A DNA stretch of 64,000 nt from Volvox africanus (GCA_030268105.1 BSDZ01000078.1:3027001-3091000), one strand, 5' to 3'; counted from the first letter of the stretch, positions 1 to 12,836 are shown. Numbers and translations: made by a program. Notes: generated by a model from the sequence alone, not told the origin.

Positions 1-664
1 GCCGACGACCCAAACCACGAGGCCGCCGCCGGTACCAAAACCAGCTGCTGAGGCAAGCTGGTCCTTGATACAGAACCATTTCGCCGCATCATCAGAATTA
101 AAGAAGCAATCTAGACATCAACTCGCTCTAGCAGAGCTCTCGCCACGGCCTTCGGTGGTGTCGGCAGGGATCAGGTCCACATACCTTATGTGTTGCGATC
201 TTCGGCAGTCCCACACCCTCAGGTCTTATACAACCAGCCCTCCCGACTTCCCCGCCCTGGGCGTCACACCGGAGTTGCAGGTCAGGGCGGCGCCGTCATG
301 CACCTCGTACACTATGCTTCTGCCGCCGTGGCCGAAGACGCAGCTGCCCCGTCCACTGGTTACCTTCAACCGTCCCGCCAACTGTTTAATTAGTCCGCAT
401 ACGTCGGGTGGTATTTCCTGACATTTACATTTACTGCCCTAAGGCAACCATCTAAGATACACACGTGCACCTCAACCGTTCATTGCCAGCTGTATTGCCT
501 GAAGATCCAGGACACGTAGGTCCCACACGAGGCATGTAAACCCCGTTGGCCGTTGGCCCATTTGCCACGGGCCCCATTGTTGACTGCTATCCTCGTTGAC
601 TGTTATCATCGTTGACCGTTATCCGTGCCCTGTGGCTGGTGGCGCTTTCACGTGTTCAACGCAG
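1..664. other. Upstream region of the RNA helicase, no exon assigned
   Basis: I see no recognisable protein motif on either strand. The helicase gene that begins to be readable at 665 must have at least one further exon to the left, because its first visible exon starts inside the conserved Q-motif region and an AG acceptor lies just before it (663-664). The 5' exon and promoter could be here or outside the window. Short open frames exist but look random. Confidence 0.4.
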
Positions 665-3600
665 GAGCGCCTGTCAACGCAGGGCCTGCAGACAGCACTG
701 CCGGTGCAGGCGGCGGCACTGCCTCTCATACTGAGGGGCCACAACACGGCAATCAAGTCCTGCACGGGGTCAGGCAAGGTGCGTGCGTGCGTGTCTGGCA
801 CTCATCAAGGCCGATTGGGCGCTGGTGTCCTGGCATCACATCCTGCATGTCATCCAGCTCTTGGGAATACATTGTCTACTGGGGTTGGTCCACATGGCCA
901 CATGCCGCTGGGAACCAGCACCCTATAACCCTATAATAAAGTGCATACTCTACTGGGACGCGAAGGTACCTTTCGATGGACCTTTGCCTGCCAGCAGGGG
1001 GGCTGTGGGGCGTTTCCCCTGCATGGAGTCATGAACTGCGCGCGTTGTTTTTTGCGCGCGTTGTTTTTTTCCGAGGCCCTGAGGGTTTCTGCTCATGGAC
1101 TCATGCGCACCCGCTGCCTCCCCCTCTGTCGCCCGCAGTTAGGATAGCCCTGATAACCCTGATGGCCTCACCTCCCCTTCCTGACAGACCCTGGCATACC
1201 TTCTGCCAGTTATTCAGTTAGCATTAGAGCGGCGAAGGGCTGCAGAGGCAGCTGTGGCCGCTGCCGCAAGCTCTGCCAACGGTAGCAGGAAGCTCGCTAC
1301 CGTCATCAGCAGTGGCAGCAGCGGCGGTAATGGCAACAGTAGTAATGGCAGCAGCAGCAGCAGCAATGGCAATGAGGGTGGTCAGCAGCCGCCCCTTGCA
1401 CCCGTCAAGCGACTGGCCAGATCTCTTCAGGTGAGCGAAGAAAACAAATTTGCAGCACAGTTACTAACAGCTTTCCTTAAAGCCGGTCGTTGTCCCAACA
1501 GCATGGACAACACAGTCCTGCCTGTACCCGTACGTCCTTCTCTCTACTTGGCTCTATCTTTCTCCACATCGGAGCTCCGCCCCGCCCCGTCCCGCCCCGT
1601 CCCGCCCGTGTAGGCCATCATCGTGGCGCCTTCGCGAGAACTGTGTATACAGATCCAGCGTACGGCACAAGATCTAATACCTGGACCAATTGCCAACCGC
1701 CGCTTGGTACAGCAGCTAATAGGCGGCGCCAATCCCAGGCGCCAGGAGGCGGCGCTGACTGGCGGTGACGGTGGCGTGTGGCCGCTCATGGTGGTGGGCA
1801 CACCGGGCCGCGTGGCGGACATGGTAACCCATGGTTCCTTACAAGTGTGGAACTGCCCACTGCTTGTCTTAGACGAGGTGCGCGCGCATTACAACTGGAA
1901 AGGAACTGGAGAGGGCAGGATTTCGTGATTGATTGATGTGTTAGGAGGCAAGGACATGCAATGGTACGGAAAAGTAGGGGGACTAAAACTCATGTTGGAT
2001 GTCAGCGTGCCGGGAAAATGAGGATGCAGACAAGCGACGGGGCGTAAGGGTTTTAAGGTTTTAATTAAACCCTCAACCCCTGAAACCCCAGAAACTCTGT
2101 GAAGGGCCTAACCACTGCCCTAAAGATGGGCCGCGCTATCTGCGAGAATAGAGTGCAGGAGAGAGTCGAGCAATCGCTCCACCTAGTGATTGCATGGCTG
2201 GACACAGCCCGGCTGCGTCTGTCCGTCTTCCATCAATGCCTGGCCGCTATATGGTACGTACGGTCTCGCAGGCAGACCAGCTGTACGAACAACAGGGGCT
2301 TCGGCAACATATCGACACAATCTGTGCCCATGTTGGCCGCCGGGTGCAGCAGCGGACTCCCGCAGCCGACCCGGGCAGGATAGACGGCAGCACCAGAAAC
2401 GCGAACACCAGTGCTAGTGCTGCTCGCAATGATGAGGTGTCACCAGAGGACGGTAGTAGCCTCACTGCAGACGTGCAGACGAGTCCTCGTGCAGGATCAC
2501 CTGCTCCAGGCAGCGGCAGCGCCGTATCAGCAGCGGGCGGTGGCGATGGCCGTCAGACGATCATCGTTAGCGCCTCACTTGACGCTCGCAATCTAGATCG
2601 CTATGCGCCCTGGTGCCCCCGTCCGGAGCTCGTGGCTCTCAGCAGCCTTCAGGCGCTACCGCGATCGCTGGTGCAGTCGCCTAAGCCGGGGGCCCAGTCA
2701 TCCGCGGCTGGACAAAGACCAGGTGCGCAGGCCGGCGGCATCGACAGCAGGTGGTACACAGGATGATAGCTTTTATTGATGGCGCAGGAGGGGCAGGAGG
2801 GGCAGGAGGGGCAGCCGCAGCGGGCCTGGGAAACGCGGCTTGAGGTGAGGGCTTGGGCATCTCCATTGCTGTATGAGGCCTGCGTGTTCTTGCTTCCACG
2901 CATCTACGTAAGGCAGGTGGCTTTGATGTCAAACAAACCCTGCTAATCGGCCAACGTTCAATGTCTTACATCTGATCTGATGCCAGTTTCATTTAGGCAG
3001 CCTAACAGCCAGAAAACCTAAAGCAGGGCCCTGTGCGGCTGCAGAGGTGGAGTCGTCCTGCGCATTACCGGGAGACACTGCCGAGCAGGATCAGGCCGGT
3101 CTGGGCACACGGCCGACCTGGACCGCCGTGGAAGAACCCCTCCAGGCAACCAGACCTGGTGCCACTTGCAGCTCCACCCGAGGGGACCGTCCCATCGCGT
3201 CCACGTCGGATGGCAGTGCCAGCCCCGGTAACAGCAGCGGCAGCGGTGCGACTACTTCGCAGGCGGAACATGCTGCATCGGCTGGCGGACAGCTCTCCGA
3301 TGTGCTGCCGCCCCACCTCGCACATCTGTACGTCCTCACCCACTCCAAGCACCGTACGGACCGCGTGCGGCGATTGATGCATGCGTTGGGGGCGGAGCGC
3401 GCGCTGCTGTTCGTGCCTAAGCAGAACCAGACCATGGTGACAAAGTACCGGCTTGAGGCTCGGAGAATGGAAGTAAGAATGGATTGAGAAGGCTGTACTG
3501 ATGAAATGCGCGGCTGCACGGGTGCGCGGGTGAGGAAACGAGTTTATGCATGTCCGTGTGTGCGCACGCTTGTACATCTCGCTGCATTCACGCATCATAG

Positions 3601-4882
3601 CATTCACGCAGGAGCACGCAGCTTGTTGGAGCTCTTCGACTTATGTACATTTCGTCTCGTCAAGTGTGCCTATTGTTGCTAGTAGCGGCAACAGCAGCGT
3701 CGTTGTTTCGTTTAGGGATGCTCTGTTGGGCCGACATTGGCACAGCACTGCGCCAACCCTTGCGACGTGTTAGGTTCATTCAAGTGGTGTCGCAGTTGCT
3801 TGGAGCAAGCAAATCGTCTGTAGTATGAAGAAGTGTCATCGTAGTCCGTGACGTCGTATCGATCCCCTCATTTCATACGTTTTTGTGTAGCGCTTTTCCG
3901 GTTCCAGACTTACGATTGTTTTGTCCAAGTGCACTTGCACACCTGACTGGCTTTCCAAATTAGGCAAACGTCATGTATTCGGTCTGTCCTGGCTTCCGTG
4001 GAACGGTGCACACGTACACGCACTTTGCCATTTGGTTGGCGAATGAATGGTTTGGTTTAGGAGGAAGCTACATATGGGTTTGGGCGGAAGCCGTACCGCC
4101 CCGGAGCGCAACCGGTGCCCCTGCTTGCCCGCCATGCGTCAAGCAACAACTTGGTGACTTGGTAGCCCCGCGGCGGATCTCTTGAACCGTCAGGTCACCA
4201 TCCTTCATGGACGGCTCACCAAGTTGGAACGGAGCAACATCATGGACGCCTTCCGTCGCGGCGTGTTCAGGATGCTCATTGTCACGGACCTGGGTGCGCG
4301 CGGCCTGGACCTGCCGGACTGCGACGTCGTGATAAATTTTGGGCCCCCCGCGGATGCGCTATCATATGCCCACCGAGCCGGGCGAACGGGCCGGGCCGGC
4401 GCACCCGGGCTTGTGGTTAGCATCGTAACCCGGTTGGAGCTCCCGACGCTGCAGCGGATTGCAAGGCAGCTCGGCGTGAGCTTACAGGTGTGATTGGGAT
4501 TTCGAGTCGAAACACCTGCTTTTGTATGTATGTATGTGTGTGTGTGTGTGTGAATTCTGCGCGATGAAGTTTTGGGGAATGTTTGGTTCAAGCGCGCGCC
4601 TTAGTAAGTGTTGTTGCGATGATGACAACGGAGGGAGGTGCACAGGCGTATTTGTAACTGCAAACGCAAATCTCACGCTACAGTCCCATTACATTGTGTT
4701 CCATCCCTTATGATTTATTTCTGCAGGCAGCTTCTGTGTCACATGGCACAATTGCACCAGGCGAGGGGCCCGAAGGTGATGGAGAAGGTGATAGCGGGAC
4801 TGCCGCTGTCGCGCCTAGTCGTGTCGGCGATAGCTCATGTGTGTCAATATCCGAGCACGAACCAAGCATTGGCAGCATATAG
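665..4882 (+). CDS. DEAD-box ATP-dependent RNA helicase, RH58-like (5' end missing)
   Basis: An ATP-dependent RNA helicase, probably organellar. Exons: 665-778, 1188-1430, 1614-1877, 2272-2722, 3027-3472, 4194-4487 and 4727-4882 (stop); all join in one frame, giving 655 residues plus an unseen N-terminus. Motifs in order: Q-motif-like ALPVQAAALPLIL; motif I CTGSGKT; Ia PSREL; Ib TPGR; II DEAD, split across the 1877/2272 junction; III SAS in place of SAT; IV LLFVP; V TDLGARGLD; VI HRAGRTGRAG. SAS at motif III and the layout around motif IV recall Arabidopsis chloroplast RH58, so I favour that family over RH47; this is recall, not a search. Unusual are a Ser/Gly/Asn-rich insert after motif I (exon 1188-1430) and low-complexity inserts on both sides of the motif III-IV segment. 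The first exon and transit peptide were not found. Confidence 0.88.
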
Positions 4883-5008
4883 CAATAGCAGACTACAGAT
4901 GTCTTTCATAAAGCAGTTTTTGGGTCCTTCGTTCTGAGCTTTTGACATAGCATGCCACGGTTCGCTTCTGGTTGGCCTATCGACGATACGCTCTGCGGGG
5001 TTTGCACA

Positions 5009-5021
5009 TGTAACTTTGTAA
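5009..5021 (+). terminator. Candidate polyadenylation signals of the helicase gene
   Basis: Two TGTAA copies, at 5009-5013 and 5017-5021, lie about 130 bases after the helicase stop codon. TGTAA is the usual volvocine polyadenylation signal. The next gene starts at 5296. Confidence 0.45.
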
Positions 5022-5295
5022 CAAATGTTATGGCAACGTCAGGGAACAAGACAAAGTGGGGGCCTTCGAAGTTGGCAATTTACGACGACGTACGGCTTAG
5101 AATTCGCGACGTACACAATTGAGCACCTTTCAGTCAACCCGTCACCCTTGTCACAAAGTTCATGCACAATACCAGATTGCTCTTGAACGTTATTAACTGA
5201 GAGCTTATCTAAATTTACAACGCAATTAGGACCCGCGTCATGTTTGTGTAGAATTTGCCCGACGAGGCCCTTACCTTAGCGCTCAGGGTCCAACA

Positions 5296-6415
5296 ATGTT
5301 CAAGAACGCTTTTCAATCCGGCTTCCTGTCGGTGCTATACAGCATCGGCTCTAAGCCTCTAGAGATATGGGACAAGCAAGGTGCGGCATGTGCACAGGCG
5401 GCCAGGCGCGCGGCCCGAAGCAACATCCACTCGAAGGACATCCATTGATCTAATAATGGAGGAGCATGCTGACTGCGTATTTTGCGCCCGCAGTTAGCAA
5501 TGGTCACATCAAGCGCATCACAGACACGGACATCCAGTCCTCCGTTCTGGAGATTATGGGGCAGAACGTGTCAACTACATACATCACATGCCCGGCAGAT
5601 CCAAACAAGACATTGGGTATCAAGTTGCCCTTTCTGGTTCTCATTATCAAGAACCTCAACAAGTACTTCAGGCAAGCCGCGTCCTGCAGCCCGTCCTGTA
5701 GTACTTAATTATTATTATTTACACAAGACGATTCCCTCTGTAGCTTCGAGGTGCAAGTCCTGGACGACAAGAACGTGCGGAGACGCTTCCGCGCCTCGAA
5801 CTATCAGGTGCGCCGCTGGAGCTCGACATACATTCCTTTGCAAATAAATGATAAAGTCTAAGATTATATGAGGATGTGATCGCTGCTACTGATTCGCCAA
5901 CGTTGGCCGCGGCCCTTCGTAACCTTTCGTGCCTTGTATTCTTTGCAGTCAACGACGCGCGTGAAGCCGTTCATCTGCACCATGCCCATGCGGCTTGACA
6001 GCGGGTGGAACCAGATCCAGTTCAACCTCTCGGTAAGACGTTGGGCTGCCGCGGTTAGCCAGCACATGTCGGCGAGCCAGTTATTCGAACGCTTCTAAAC
6101 GTGGATGGTGATCTTACAGGACTTCACGCGCCGTGCCTATGGCACGAACTACATCGAGACGCTTCGGGTACAGGTTCACGCAAATTGCCGCATCCGTCGC
6201 ATCTACTTCTCCGACCGCCTTTACTCAGAAGAGGAGCTTCCAGCCGAGTAAGTGCATGTCATTGTGTTTCTACAGTTACGCGGAAGGGCTTGTCTGATTG
6301 CCTACATGACAATTGATGCCACGATTCCTGACTGTGTTTCATTCCGTGTTCCTACCCATCCCCTTGGTGGCCACTCCCCACTCCTCACCAAAACAGGTTC
6401 AAGCTGTTCCTGCCG
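5296..6415 (+). CDS. CFAP20: CFAP20 / BUG22 / FAP20 axonemal and centriolar protein
   Basis: CFAP20 is a highly conserved ciliary protein of axonemal doublet inner junctions and centrioles. Exons: 5296-5380, 5494-5671, 5744-5807, 5949-6032, 6120-6247 and 6397-6415. The joined product starts [20 protein letters not shown] and contains [71 protein letters not shown] and FKLFLP, near-identical to the family along its length. Intron 2 (5672-5743) has a GC donor (TTCAG/gcaag); only this splice restores the conserved KYFSFEVQV join. 186 residues are certain. The family normally ends a few residues later. Reading through the GTGAGC at 6416 gives 34 unrelated codons to a stop at 6515-6517; alternatively a short last exon lies downstream and was not found. 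Confidence 0.95.
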
Positions 6416-6517
6416 GTGAGCAGATATGGGGATGGCAATGGGTGGGCTAATACTCAAGCTAGGGGAGTGCTTTCAAACTGGGATGCACAAAGTTGGGTGG
6501 CTTCGTGCTTTGGGTGA

Positions 6518-7719
6518 ATTCTCCGATGGGGACGTCGGAATCCCGCTACTAGATTTGGGGGGGAGCCTGCACGAAGAGTCTTGTTAGGCAGACGCCCAGG
6601 AATTGAGCTTAGCAAGTCCGCGGAAGGCCACTGGGTCACTACAAGATTCTTGGACCTTCTCAACACCGTTCTGCTTATCCTCCCACAATCCTTGGCCCGC
6701 AGATTCAGAAATCGTAAACAGTTGGGAGTGCGTTGGACTCGATTGGAGGCCTGACTGGCGCAGCTTGAGAGCGCATGTTGTTAGGTACTGGCGTTCTAGC
6801 AGGTGGCCGGCCCAGCTATGCAGCCACGGTTGCGCCCCAGCAGACACGCATCCTGTGTATTACAGCGCTTTGCTCCTTACGTGTGGGTTCACGGGGATCC
6901 TTGGGGGTTTCCCACCGGGGATAGGCTGCACGCGCAGCCGGCACGTTTCACATGTGGGTTTGCTGGGCAGAACTACGATCATGCGTTATGTTAGTTTGGG
7001 CTGAAGGGTGATTGGGGTTTAGACATGCCAAGTGAAGTGTGTTCGAACTGATGACAGGATATATTACCGCATGAACTGACGTGACTGACCATATGATGAC
7101 CATACGTGTCGACGGACAAGGTGGTGGAGGGTTAATCCGGCCCTTTGACGACACGCGCAGCTGTTGACGACAGAGCCGGCTTCTGTTGGCCATTGTGCAC
7201 TTCATTCGAGGGTTTCTTGCAGTGCGACCTCACAAACAAGAAATGGCGACTCGGCTGTGCCTCGCGCACCGAGTTTGTAATGCGACTGTGCCATGCTCCG
7301 TTTCCTCAGATGAGGCGTAAAGTTTACGAGGCGCTGGCATCGCCCGTGTCCTTCCAGATGGTGTAGGCGCTGCAATTGTAAATATTGCTGATCGGTGACT
7401 TGTCTCCTCATTCAACGTGGACGTCTCTTTTTGTGTTTGTTGGGGGTTATACTATGCATGTCCAGATCGTGCAGGAGAAGAGGTGTAAGCTCGATTTGCA
7501 TCTACTACAGAATCCATATCGTCATGCACTTGTGGCCTCGCAAACCATAAACATCAAGAGCCTAAGCATAACTATTGCGAGCAGCTCAGTACAGATGGAG
7601 ACACCATATTGGCACCGTTCGCACTTGCGATAGGCGTACATTAAGTAGCCACTTTCCACTTAGTACAACTAGGGTTTCATGAAGCACCACTAGCAGGGCC
7701 TAAAGATGACCGTTGAATG
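6518..7719. other. Convergent spacer between CFAP20 and EMC4
   Basis: Holds the 3' ends of two converging genes. A TGTAA at about 7376 could serve CFAP20, and a missing last CFAP20 exon may lie here: open stretches after AG acceptors exist near 6800, 7220 and 7465, none resembling the family C-terminus. No other gene or RNA was recognised. Confidence 0.4.
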
Positions 7720-9178
7720 CTACAACGCCGGGTAGGCATGCTCCATCAGGGGAGGAACGGGCATCGTTGAGATGAAGTCCGATGATGCGCTTGGCAGCAG
7801 CCGCATTGTGCTCAGCTTGTATAGACCGAATATAAGCTGTCCGCCGTGCACCAGGCAATACAGGAGCCGGGGTGTCAGCACGTCGAGCTGCTTCCACTCT
7901 TCATCCCGCTTGAACACTGAATGCATGGAGGAAGGAGGCCAAATCACAAACAGGGTTTAGGTACCGCCCACAAGCACACTGGAGTCAAGACCTCGCACGA
8001 CACCTCCGGCACCAATCATATGCGGGGGCGGCCCTGCGGTAGCTTCATGTCATTTGTGGTTTACGACGATATCATTTAAATGCAGGTCCTCCATGGATGC
8101 TGTGGATCGAGTTGCATGTGGTTCACGCTATGAACCTCGGTATGACCAATCCTTGGGAAGTAGCCTCAAACGCCAACAGAGGGAATGCGCAGGCTTACTG
8201 TCTGCACATATGAAATGCCCCCAACAGGGATTGTACATGACCGCCGTATTACCACCACATGCCTAGCCGTCGTGCTGACCCTGCGACGCACCTTCTCCAG
8301 AGCTCATGATAGCAGATATCGGTGCGGAAATCAGGTTGAAGGTCATAAAGATGCTGAAGATCTGGATGGAGTTCCCGAACATCCAGGCCATGAAACACAT
8401 CATGCCAACCTGTTTGAGGGGTCCCGTCGCCTGGGCAAACAGAGCCTGGGCATCATGGAAGCCGGCAATGACGGGTACACAAAGATACAACGTTTGACAT
8501 CAATAAGCAAGTTGTGAGTCAGTGGTCTAAATGCATAGAAGCGTGCTGTGAAACGCTCTGCACAGGGCATTTCCTGAGTGGGTCCGGAATTTACCGTCAC
8601 ATTCAACCGCCGGTGACATGCACGCAGCTCTTGCTACTCTATGGTGACTAATACGGGTTTTGCTCTTTCCATCCCGGGCACTGGTCCCGCCGTGGAAACA
8701 GCACACTACTGTATATTCTATGCGATCCACTACAATGAGGACTCCCCAGAAGCGCGAAATACGTTTCCCTGCAAACCCATTCCATAACGCTACTATCGAC
8801 GTGTTGGCCCACCACGCAGACTGACCCCTAGTCACAGGTAAGAAACGTGGAAAAAGCGGCGCGGCTAAGAATCCTTCAGACGGGATGAACGTTAGGTGCT
8901 TTACCTCCCTGCCAACTCAGTACTCCTACCCAACACAGTCGAGGATTCACCTGCTGCTTTCGCGACAGCGTGTTCCGGTCACGTGGTTTGCTTGAAGTAA
9001 GCATCCCAACCTGTGGTACATGGGTTTATTTAAAGAATCGAGGAGCTGATACGCCGAACGAAAGATGTCTCACCGGGTCCTTTGCAACGGAAAAGTCATA
9101 ACCTGGTGGATCTACTTGCAATTTTCTGTCTGGTATAAGTGTTTCGAAGTCTAGCCTCCAGGTTTTCAGGTCAGCCAT
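7720..9178 (-). CDS. EMC4: ER membrane protein complex subunit 4 (EMC4/TMEM85)
   Basis: EMC4 is part of the ER membrane protein complex, which inserts tail-anchored and multipass proteins. Exons in coding order: 9178-9074 (ATG at 9178), 9010-8951, 8445-8292, 7916-7720 (TAG at 7722-7720); 171 residues, close to the family's usual 175-185. Conserved points are an N-terminal WRLDF, DPPGYDF, NTLSRKQQ, then ATGPLKQVGMM followed by hydrophobic FMAWMFGNSIQIFSIFMTF, and in the last exon WKQLDVLTPRLLYCL, GLYKLSTMRLLP and the end of the second membrane segment. Compared with plant EMC4 about ten residues are missing between NTLSRKQQ and ALFAQA, so a very short exon may be hidden in 8446-8950; no convincing candidate was found. 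It is divergent from EBP2. Confidence 0.9.
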
Positions 9179-10393
9179 TTTATGTTATTGAAGCAGGCCG
9201 ACATCAATGTTAACAAACAGCTGCTCTGATTAATCCTCTAGGAGCACAACCCGAATTGTTTGCAATGCTATAATACATTGCTGAGGCCACATTTGCTGAA
9301 CGGTTAGACAGTTTAGTGCAATTGTACGGAAATCCACCTCAATCGAACTGGGCTACCGAATTGTTGAGGCTGGTTATAGCGGTTCGCATAATAAACCGCC
9401 TATCTGATGTGATTTCGCACTCGCTGCCGAGAGCAAATTTGCAAGTCGTACTGTTGGTTGATGAATCTGCAATCTTGCCAAAAATGACTAATTTCATATA
9501 GTTAAGTTAATGTTGGCTGCTCAGCATCTCGGATCCGTGCTTGATGTCGCACGGTTCCGCGGTTTGCTAGGCTGGAATAGCCGCCTCAGCCACCGCTCAC
9601 CTGCCGCTCAGCTACCTAATTAAGATAGCTTAAAGTAGGAAGGTAATATGGGTTATAGAAGTCGGTCATGGCTCAGGAGAATATGAACTTGCCATGGCTG
9701 CAATACGATAGCGTGCAAGTCCGTGAACGCATTTGCCACCTTTACTTTGTAGAGAGATTTACCAAGGACGATATCTTATTGTTTGACAACAGCCCAAGGA
9801 CAATAGGCCAAATTATTGCTAGAAAAGAAATCCCCTGAGAGAAATCCCTGGAAAAAAATTCCTAGAAAGAATCCCTAGAAAGAAAGCCAAAGATAGCAAG
9901 AAAGCCAAGGAAAGGGCGAGCACTGAAGGGTACCGATGTCTGTGCGATAACCATGGGACAAGCACGGCTATGTGGTCCCTTGGCCGTGCTTGCCATAGTC
10001 TTCCCACAAGCCACACAAGTAAACATTGAACGGGAAAGCCTATGACCGATTTCCATACTTCACAAGTCGCGACAGGGCGACATCAAGCACGAATTGAGAC
10101 GATAAGCAGCCAATAATGGCAAATCTATATGAAATTATTTCTTATGGCAAGATTGCAGTGTAGCGAGCAAAAGTACGACATGCAAATTTGTTCTCGGCAG
10201 CGATTGCGAAATCACGCCGGGATCGAAATTTCAATATGAGAACCGCTATAAACAGTAGGACATCAGCAATAGTCGTGTTTCCCCACAATTACAAGGACTT
10301 TGTAGTGGTCGGGTATGTTTCCACTTTGATTAGGGAAGTGGTTTCCAAGGTGGTGTGACAGCGTACAAATACCTGTGGCAGCAGCTGGTCTGA
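9179..10393. other. Divergent promoter spacer EMC4/EBP2
   Basis: Region between the two divergent start codons. Most of it is occupied by the inverted repeat listed separately (9374-10252); no protein-coding exon was recognised. Promoters for both genes must lie at the edges, about 200 bases from EMC4 and 140 bases from EBP2. Confidence 0.5.
9374..10252. repeat. Long imperfect inverted repeat, possible mobile-element remnant
   Basis: The left arm (about 9374-9562) and the reverse complement of the right arm (about 10070-10252) share many blocks in the same order: TATAGCGGTT, GTGATTTCGCA, TCGCTGCCGAGA, CAAATTTGCA, TGCAATCTTGCCA, AATTTCATATAG, TTGGCTGCT and CGTGCTTGATGTCGC. Weaker matching continues inward to about 9690/10020. 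The spacer has several copies of an AGAAATCCCTGA-like word (9826-9895). There is no transposase frame and no clear target-site duplication, so the transposon origin is inference. Confidence 0.7.
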
Positions 10394-12836
10394 ATGGGAA
10401 ACAAAAGACGAAAGGTCGCGGAGCCGGAGTCAGAGTCGGAGGACGAGGAGTTCGACGAGGTGCGCCCTAATCGTCAGTATACATAATCACAGAATGAATG
10501 AACCCACACATGACTTATCGCTACCCGAAAATGTATTCGGTGTACCAAGCCGCCGCCGGCCGCCCTGCCCGAACAGGGGAATGTTGGGTTTACCTGCTTA
10601 CAACTCAAAGGAAAACAGCCGATACCAGTCTAACGCTCTCAGATATTAAACTCCGATCTTATGCTGCATAAATTATTATCACTGGTATGTTACTGACCCA
10701 CAGGACATTCAGGATGCCGACGACGACGGCGACGATGATGGGGAAGATACTGGGCAGAAAGGCCGGAAGCGTCAGGTTATATATGACGTCGACGCTCTGC
10801 ACGAAAGGCTTGAAGACATTGGCTGGACGACGGAGGCCGACTGGGAGGAGAGCCTAGCCGTGACTTCAGAGAAGCCAACCGTGGTAGGAAACGTTGACGA
10901 TGACCTCGCCCGCGAGCTGGCGTTCTATAACCAAGCCCTTGCCAGCGCCAAGCATGCGATTCACCGTTTTGAAGAGGCGGGGATTCCATGGCTGCGACCT
11001 TTGGACTATTACGCCGAGATGGTGAAGAGCGACGAGCACATGGCTAAAGTCAAAGAACAGCTCATGTTTGAGCAGCGACAGATTGAACAGGCGGAGGAGC
11101 GTCGCAAGCAGCGCGAGGCGAAGATGTACGGCAAACAAGTGCAGCTAGCGAAGCAGAAGGATCGTAATGCCGAGAAAAAACGCCAAATCACTGAGATTTC
11201 AAAGCTGCGTAAGCAACGAGAAAAGTCGGTAAGTTAAGCTGTGACGCACCAGCGGGGCCAGTTGAAATCTAGACTGCTTATCAGTACACTGATACGACTC
11301 AACGGGGGCCCCGACCTGAGCCGATACTGCAGTCAGTCCGTCTTATTTGACGGTGCGGCAGGGGGACGCCCAGGCAGGGTTAGGAGAAAACGGCGTTTCC
11401 GTGGCACTCGTTCTTTTGTGGAAAACGTAGGGTTGTACTTGAGCACGGGCGTGAGGAAGGACGCTAGCTCGTCCTTGGTGCCTACCGCCCTTGCGCTTAG
11501 GAGAGGCGCCAATCAGGAATGGAGTTGCCAATCGGAAAGGGCTTTTCTTCACACCTGTGAAACGTGGGGGTTGCGCCTCCAAACTATTTGAGTGCGTTGT
11601 TAACCTTGTTAACATCCAAAGCATCTTAAAAGTTATTGCACCGATGTCTCACCTAAGCATCGTACTGCGGGAATGCTGCGGAAGTTTGCAGCACCTGCCA
11701 ATCTGTCTGGGTATTACCCCCATGAACACTATGTGCTGTCCCGTCCACCAATCCTGTTCTGCAGGGTTTTGATGGCGAACTGGATATGGATGCGCAGCTG
11801 GAGCAGCTGGAGCAGCGCCGGCCGCTGAACCTGAAGCAGCTGAGGCAGCGAGGTCGGAAAGGTGCGCTCGGTGGGAGGAGGATTCCTCTGCTGTTGTCTT
11901 GCGCGAATAGACTAGGATAATTGTAGGGCGTTAGGACAATGGCTGAGGCGCAAACAGGACCGCAGAGGCATTGGGGGCAGAGCTGGATATGGTGCACTTT
12001 GCGGGTTGTTGGGCGGAGAAGTGCAGCGGTGTAACGGTGTGGTAGTGGAGGGTTACTCGAGTTTAGAGCTCAAGGCCAGCGGCGGACGGCGGTTGGAGGG
12101 CAGGGCCATTTCCGAAGAGCTGCGTCTGGAGATGAGATGAGACTTTGCATTTGCAGTAGGCAGGGTCCGCAGCACCTTCACTGGCAATCACAGAGGGTGG
12201 GGATGTATGTTGATTTGTCATTTCTTATTGGAAAAGTTAGTTTGTGCAGTATAAGCACGATAAGCACATACGAATATCTTCGGGCTTCGTCCTCCTTTTT
12301 AATGGCATGCAGACGACAAGACGCCGAACAAGAAGCGACAAATGAAGGACGCCAAATTTGGTGAGTTCTGATACGGCTTGCCTTCTGCAAAGCCTCAAGT
12401 CAGCGGAAGGCCGTGAGAGTGTGGGAACAGGCTCGACATTAACGTTTTGTGCATGTGTGTGCATTACTCCGAGATGCGGTCTAGAAAGCAGCCACCCACA
12501 TACACACATACACGTACACGTACACATACCCGCGCCCGCATCGCCATCGCTGCACCTACCCTGTGTGCGCGGTGTTTGATTGCTGGTGCAGGCTTTGGTG
12601 GTCGCAAATCCCTCAAGAAGCAGAACGACGCATATTCGGCTGCTAACATGGATGACTATAAACCGGGGCGCTTCAAGGGAATTTTTGGTCCTCGAAAAGG
12701 TGGCGTTCAGAAGAAGTTTGGGGCCGGCGCCCGGGCCGGCGCCGGCGGCAAGAACGCCCAGAAGGGCGGAAAGTTACAGCGGCCCGGCAAGCAGCGACGG
12801 CAGGCCATGAAGGGCGGAAAGGGCGGCATGCGGTGA
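10394..12836 (+). CDS. EBP2: rRNA-processing protein EBP2
   Basis: EBP2 (EBNA1BP2 homologue) is a nucleolar factor for 27S pre-rRNA processing and 60S assembly. Exons: 10394-10459, 10704-11228, 11765-11861, 12313-12360 and 12592-12836; 326 residues, all phases agree. The N-terminus is acidic (ESESEDEEFDE, then an Asp run). The family core follows: DLARELAFYNQALASAK, WLRPLDYYAEMVKSDEHMAK, a charged coiled coil, KMYGKQVQLAKQKDRNAEKK. The C-terminus has DAKFGFGGRKSLKKQN and ends in basic RPGKQRRQAMKGGKG, typical of the family. Length is close to usual (about 300-430). Confidence 0.95.
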
